From Dehalococcoidia bacterium (GTDB lineage: Bacteria; Chloroflexota; Dehalococcoidia; Lucifugimonadales; Lucifugimonadaceae), in assembly GCA_030747175.1 (NCBI GenBank), contig JASLLE010000009.1, positions 1 through 52,186 on the forward strand: DNA of 52,186 nt, given 5' to 3'. The position numbers and the translations under genes were made by a program. The notes under the pieces were generated by a model, which saw only the letters and a program-made list of their open reading frames with translations, was not told where the DNA came from and ran no database searches. Numbering within the stretch: the stretch's first letter is position 1; every line of letters begins with the position of its first letter. Shown here piece after piece: positions 48,350-52,186 of the stretch.

Positions 48350-48424
48350 TGCGGGGTGGAGCAGCGGCAGCTCGTTGGGCTCATAACCCAAAGGTCGGCG
48401 GTTCGAATCCGCCCCCCGCGACCA
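48350..48424 (+). tRNA. Initiator tRNA-fMet (CAT)
   Basis: The anticodon CAT at 48382-48384 sits on a stem with three consecutive G-C pairs next to the loop (TTGGG/CCCAA), the initiator signature. Acceptor TGCGGGG pairs with CCCCGCG, giving a U1-G72 wobble where most bacterial initiators have a C1-A72 mismatch. Discriminator A and CCA are encoded. The D-loop is short (AGCGGCA). It lies between 23S and 5S on the same strand. Confidence 0.92.
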
Positions 48425-48434
48425 AAGAACAACC

Positions 48435-48460
48435 GCCCGGACTTACGAGTCCGGGCTTTT
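48435..48460 (+). terminator. Terminator-like hairpin between tRNA-fMet and 5S
   Basis: A perfect 9-bp stem, GCCCGGACT-TACG-AGTCCGGGC, is followed by TTTTATTT. By form it is an intrinsic terminator, yet 5S starts only about 13 nt later, so it must allow readthrough or act in processing. Confidence 0.65.
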
Positions 48461-48473
48461 ATTTGTGAACAGT

Positions 48474-48594
48474 CCCCTGGTGGTTAGAGCGCAACGGACC
48501 CACCCGTTCCCATCCCGAACACGGCAGTGAAACGTTGTAGCGTTCACGATACTGCGCCGGCGACGGCGTGGGAAAATAGACCACTGCCAGGGGG
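48474..48594 (+). rRNA. rrf: 5S ribosomal RNA
   Basis: About 120 nt. The terminal stem CCCCTGG (48474-48480) pairs with CCAGGGG (48587-48593). The conserved CCCATCCCGAACACGG segment is at 48509-48524. A T-rich tract follows directly. Confidence 0.93.
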
Positions 48595-48660
48595 CTTTTC
48601 TTTTTCCGGCAATCCCTGGCCGCCGCGCGCTGCCAGGGACCTGTTACTGGAGACCACTTC

Positions 48661-48685
48661 GGGGCCGCGATACGGCCCCTTTTTT
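48661..48685 (+). terminator. Terminator of the rRNA operon
   Basis: GGGGCCG-CGATA-CGGCCCC, a perfect 7-bp stem, is followed by six T residues. Confidence 0.85.
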
Positions 48686-48686
48686 G

Positions 48687-49147
48687 TTTCCGGCCTTACG
48701 CGTCACACTCGACCGCCCCCCTGTTGGAATGACACCGACCGGGTTCCGTCGGCGCCTGGGTCTGACAGACCCGATGCAGTTCCATCGATCGTTTCCGAGC
48801 CTGGATGTGGTGCATTTGCGGATGCCGGTCACCCCGTTACGAAAGCTTGTATGCACATTCGCGTCCCGTGTCGGAGCTGCATCCGCTAAGGGGGGACGCT
48901 CCGGGTCGTTGACTTGCGGATTCGGTCAATCCACTAGGCGAACATGCCCATACGTACTGGCTATATCTCGCTTTGGGCAGAAGTCCGGCCGTCGTACGAT
49001 TAGGTCCAGGTGCGAAGAACAGGTGGCTTGCGGACCGCAAGCTTGCGGGCACGATCAAATACGTACCCCCTGTTCACTAGGCACTCCATCGGGCGTTACA
49101 TATAATGTGAGCATCTAAACCCGATGAAAGGCCGCAGGTAACCAAGT
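48687..49147. other. Gap upstream of rpsA
   Basis: About 460 bp with no supported gene. A TATAAT at 49101-49106, 42 nt before the rpsA start, is the likely -10; no good -35 is seen at normal spacing. Confidence 0.45.
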
Positions 49148-50590
49148 TTGACTGACACGAACGAACACCAGACCCCCGAAACCGCCGACGGCGACGACGA
49201 GGGAATCGATGCAACCCCCGAGAGCACGGAGACCGTCGCGCCCGTCGCGGAGGCCGACGACGCAACTGCAACGTCGGAAGCAGTCTCCGAAGCTCCGGCC
49301 GCAGCGGCCGATAGCGCTGAGACAGAAGGCGCCGTCGCCGTGGCTGATCCGCCCGCGGTCGAACCAGAGCCTGCGGCTCCTGTCGTGGACGAGTCCAGCC
49401 TGACCATGGCGGACCTGCTCGACGAGTACATGCCGTCGCGATCGCTTCGGCGCGGGGACATCATCGATGGGCGTGTGATGCGCCACGACAACGACGGATT
49501 GCTGGTCAACATCGGACACAAATCTGAAGGGGTCGTGCTCTCCAAGGAGATGCGAACCCTGACCGAAGAGGACGTCTCTGACCTGACGGTCGGCGAAGAA
49601 GTGATCGCATACGTTCTCAACCCCGAAGGCCATGACGGCTCGGCCATCCTTTCCATCGACAGGGCACGCGGCGAACAGGGCTGGCGTGTTCTTGAGAAAG
49701 CGATGGAGATTGAGGAGACCGTCACTGGCAAGATCGTCGGTTCCAACCGCGGCGGCGCCGTGGTTGAGTCCGAGGGTGTGCAGGGCTTTATTCCGCTGTC
49801 CCAGCTTGTCGGCAAGGCTCGTGAGCTTTACGTGCCCGGCGGCGAGGACCCCAAAGAGGGGTTCATCGGGATGGACATCGAGTTCAAGGTCATAGAACTC
49901 AACCGCCGGCGCAACCGTGCAATTTTCTCCGAGCGATCTGCGCTGCAGGCGTGGAAGCTTACGCAGAAGAAGCGGCTTGTGCAGGAACTCAACGAGGGCG
50001 ACGTTGTTAAAGGCCGCGTGACCGGAATCTCCTCCTTCGGCGCATTTGTAGACCTCGGCGGCGCTGACGGCCTGATCCACATCTCGGAGTTGTCCTGGGA
50101 ACCGGTCAAGAGCCCCGAGGACGTTGTCACGATTGGCGACGAGCTGGACGTGCATGTGCTGCGCGTCGACAGGGATAACCTCAAGATTGCACTCAGCCTG
50201 CGGCGGCTGGGTCCAGAACCGTGGGAGACGATCGAGGAGAAGTACTCGGTCGGCCAGACGGTGAACGGCACGGTGACCAAGCTCGCCAACTTCGGGGCGT
50301 TCGCCAGGATCGAAGGCGGGATCGAAGGGCTGATCCATATTTCAGAGCTCAGCCAACAGATGATCAAGCACCCGCGCGAGGTCGTCACGGAAGGCGACGA
50401 CCTCGAGCTCAGGATTCTTCGCATCGAGCCCGAACGGCGCCGGCTCGGGTTGAGCCTCAAGCAGGCCCGGGACGATGCGTACGAGCCCTCGGACGATCGC
50501 GTCGCCGAACCAGCAGCGCCGCGATCGACCGGGATTTTTGACGCACAGTCGCTATCGGAGATCGCAGAAGTCTTCTCAGACAGCGAATAG
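49148..50590 (+). CDS. rpsA: Ribosomal protein S1-like, four S1 domains
   Basis: A 480-residue RNA-binding protein. Four S1 OB-fold repeats lie at about 100-170, 190-265, 280-350 and 365-435; the third and fourth have the classic [20 protein letters not shown] and [20 protein letters not shown] cores. The E. coli protein has six repeats; four-repeat S1 proteins are common outside Proteobacteria. The first about 90 residues are a low-complexity Ala/Glu/Asp/Thr-rich extension, probably disordered. The start is TTG. It lies 32 bp before the Clp ATPase gene and may share its transcript. Confidence 0.93.
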   Translation: MTDTNEHQTPETADGDDEGIDATPESTETVAPVAEADDATATSEAVSEAPAAAADSAETEGAVAVADPPAVEPEPAAPVVDESSLTMADLLDEYMPSRSLRRGDIIDGRVMRHDNDGLLVNIGHKSEGVVLSKEMRTLTEEDVSDLTVGEEVIAYVLNPEGHDGSAILSIDRARGEQGWRVLEKAMEIEETVTGKIVGSNRGGAVVESEGVQGFIPLSQLVGKARELYVPGGEDPKEGFIGMDIEFKVIELNRRRNRAIFSERSALQAWKLTQKKRLVQELNEGDVVKGRVTGISSFGAFVDLGGADGLIHISELSWEPVKSPEDVVTIGDELDVHVLRVDRDNLKIALSLRRLGPEPWETIEEKYSVGQTVNGTVTKLANFGAFARIEGGIEGLIHISELSQQMIKHPREVVTEGDDLELRILRIEPERRRLGLSLKQARDDAYEPSDDRVAEPAAPRSTGIFDAQSLSEIAEVFSDSE

Positions 50591-50622
50591 AGGAATCGAC
50601 CCAACACCAGGAAGGGCAACTT

Positions 50623-52186
50623 ATGCCAGGTAGGTTCGAAAAGTTCTCGGAACGAGCAAGACGGGTTTTGTCCCTTGCCCAGGAAGAAGCTCAACGCTTC
50701 AACCACAACTACATCGGGACAGAACACATCCTGCTCGGACTTGTGCGCGAGACGGAAGGGTCCGCCGCAAAGGTCCTGTCCAATTTGAACGTCGAGCTGA
50801 CGAAGGTGCGATCCGCGGTCGAATTCATAATCGGTCGCGGCGAACGCCCTTCGTCCAGCGAGATCGGACTTACCCCGCGCGCCAAAAAGGTCATTGAACT
50901 GGCGGTCGACGAGGCCCGCCGCCTCAACCACCACTACATCGGGACCAACCACCTTCTCATCGGATTGATGCGGGAGGGCGAGGGCGTCGCCGCGGGTGTC
51001 CTTGAAAGCCTCGGTGTTTCACTCGACAAGGTACGTGCAGAAACGGCCCGGATACCGGAGCAGAGCGCACAGGGCGGCGGACAGCAAGGCGGCGGACAGT
51101 CCCAGACGGGAACGCGCACGCCTACGCTGGACGAATTAGGCGTGGACCTGACGTCATGGGCACGGCAGGGCAAACTTGACCCGGTGGTCGGCAGAGAAGA
51201 CGAAGTTCAGCGCGTGGTCCAGATCCTGAGCCGCCGCACAAAGAACAACCCCGTCCTCATTGGTGAGCCCGGTGTGGGCAAGACGGCCATCGCCGAAGGG
51301 CTGGCGCAGCGGATCGTCGATCGCGACTGCCCAACATCGCTTCGAAACGCGCGAATCATGGCCCTGGACGTGGGCCGGTTGCTGGCTGGCGCCAAGTTCC
51401 GCGGCGAGTTCGAAGATCGCCTCAAGGCGGTGCTCCGCGAAGTCACTGCGGCCGAGGGCAGAGTCGTGCTCTTCATCGACGAGCTCCACACGATCGTCGG
51501 CGCGGGCCAGGCCGAAGGTGCCGTGAGCGCCGGGAATCTGCTCAAGCCAGCCCTCGCACGGGGCGAGCTGCGATGTATTGGCGCCACCACGCTCGACGAG
51601 TATCGCCAGCACATCGAAAAGGACGCGGCATTCGAGCGGCGATTCCAGCCGGTGTTCGTACAGGAACCAAGCGTCGAAGACACCGTCGCCATCCTGAGAG
51701 GACTCAAGGGTCGGTACGAAGCGCACCACGGCATTCGCATTCAGGACGCCGCCCTCCTAGCTGCAGCAACGCTCTCGAACCGATACATCTCGGATCGTTT
51801 CCTTCCCGACAAGGCGATCGACCTGCTCGACGAGGCAGCCTCGCAACTCCGCATCGAAAGCGACTCGATGCCAGCCGAACTCGATGAACTTCGCAGACGC
51901 ATCTTGCAGGTTGAGATCGAACGGGAAGCGCTCCGCAAGGAAAAGGACGACGACGCCCGTTCGCGGCTTGACGCCATCGAGTCGGAACTCGCGGATCTCG
52001 AAGAACGCAACCAGTCGCTGACTGCCCGCTGGGAGGTCGAGAAGTCCGAATTGGATGAGATCAGCGCGGTCAAGGAACGGATCGACGCGGCCCGTGTCGA
52101 GTTGGAGCAGGCGCAGCGCGGCGGTCATCTTGAGGCCGCTGCACGAATCCAGTACGGCGAGATCCCGGAACTGCACGAGCGTCTGG
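50623..52186 (+). CDS. clpC: Clp ATPase: ClpC-like N-terminus with ClpB-like middle domain (3' end outside window)
   Basis: The first 521 residues of an AAA+ unfoldase or chaperone; the frame runs off the window. The N-terminal double Clp_N repeat ([34 protein letters not shown]) and the linker to [12 protein letters not shown] are ClpC-like. D1 has Walker A GEPGVGKT (214-221), Walker [10 protein letters not shown] near 284 and [22 protein letters not shown]. From about 415 the middle domain is long and coiled-coil ([19 protein letters not shown] through [15 protein letters not shown]), as in the ClpB disaggregase rather than the short ClpC form. A Gly/Gln-rich linker lies at about 148-162. 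AGGAAGGG precedes the ATG. Whether a ClpP-binding loop exists lies beyond the window. Confidence 0.92.
   Translation, partial: MPGRFEKFSERARRVLSLAQEEAQRFNHNYIGTEHILLGLVRETEGSAAKVLSNLNVELTKVRSAVEFIIGRGERPSSSEIGLTPRAKKVIELAVDEARRLNHHYIGTNHLLIGLMREGEGVAAGVLESLGVSLDKVRAETARIPEQSAQGGGQQGGGQSQTGTRTPTLDELGVDLTSWARQGKLDPVVGREDEVQRVVQILSRRTKNNPVLIGEPGVGKTAIAEGLAQRIVDRDCPTSLRNARIMALDVGRLLAGAKFRGEFEDRLKAVLREVTAAEGRVVLFIDELHTIVGAGQAEGAVSAGNLLKPALARGELRCIGATTLDEYRQHIEKDAAFERRFQPVFVQEPSVEDTVAILRGLKGRYEAHHGIRIQDAALLAAATLSNRYISDRFLPDKAIDLLDEAASQLRIESDSMPAELDELRRRILQVEIEREALRKEKDDDARSRLDAIESELADLEERNQSLTARWEVEKSELDEISAVKERIDAARVELEQAQRGGHLEAAARIQYGEIPELHERL

Noticed and set aside
48684-49118. Open frame of 144 codons upstream of rpsA
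   Set aside because: It begins inside the rRNA terminator, has no ribosome site and no recognisable protein features, and overlaps the likely rpsA promoter.

Overview
The window looks like chromosomal DNA of a GC-rich, non-cultured-type Chloroflexota, most likely near Dehalococcoidia/SAR202. The reasons are a 23S-5S rRNA operon with no 16S upstream, a lone archaellin-type gene, an EF-P with a proline-rich modification loop, a cysteine-tailed HesB/IscA protein, frequent TTG/GTG starts, and many short palindromic intergenic repeats. This placement is an inference from gene content; no database search was possible. No phage, insertion sequence, CRISPR array or antiphage cassette was recognised.

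Region by region. 1-4140: the end of a GAF-PAS histidine kinase, an RraA/HMG-aldolase-like protein, a P-loop/DRTGG protein and tRNA-Phe. 4141-5072: about 0.9 kb with no intact gene, bounded by two related hairpins and holding a possible decayed secreted-protein gene. 5073-13525: accessory metabolism, comprising a membrane protein, an aminoglycoside-phosphotransferase-like kinase coupled to an aldo/keto reductase, a two-subunit molybdenum hydroxylase followed by an orphan PhnD-like binding protein, a NIPSNAP protein and a Gfo/Idh/MocA oxidoreductase. 13615-17198: tRNA-Gly, the archaellin, the IscA-like protein, an Lrp/AsnC regulator and BioY.

17328-22811 is a housekeeping block (aspS, tig, clpP, clpX). 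22895-27666 on the minus strand is a compact run aroQ - Xaa-Pro peptidase - efp - xseA - xseB - formyltransferase. 27918-32367 on the minus strand is dprA-topA-xerC, followed by two tandem tRNA-Ser genes. 32976-35905 is glmU, a 59-codon ORF and a CBS-domain CNNM/HlyC-like protein. A collagen-like lipoprotein lies convergent to this. 37529-43325 is rpsO-pnp-dapB-asd-dapA, which links RNA turnover genes to the lysine/diaminopimelate pathway. purA faces the rRNA operon.

44910-48685 is the rRNA operon: a consensus-like promoter, a 23S gene with an AT-rich insertion, an initiator tRNA-fMet between 23S and 5S, and 5S. The window ends in rpsA (four S1 domains) and the start of a Clp ATPase that has a ClpC-like N-terminus but a ClpB-like middle domain.

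The most interesting items are the isolated archaellin (14059), the hybrid Clp ATPase (50623), the unlinked rRNA operon with its embedded tRNA-fMet and 23S insertion, the altered EF-P loop, the RGG-tailed PNPase and the IscA homologue whose cysteines have moved to a C-terminal tail.
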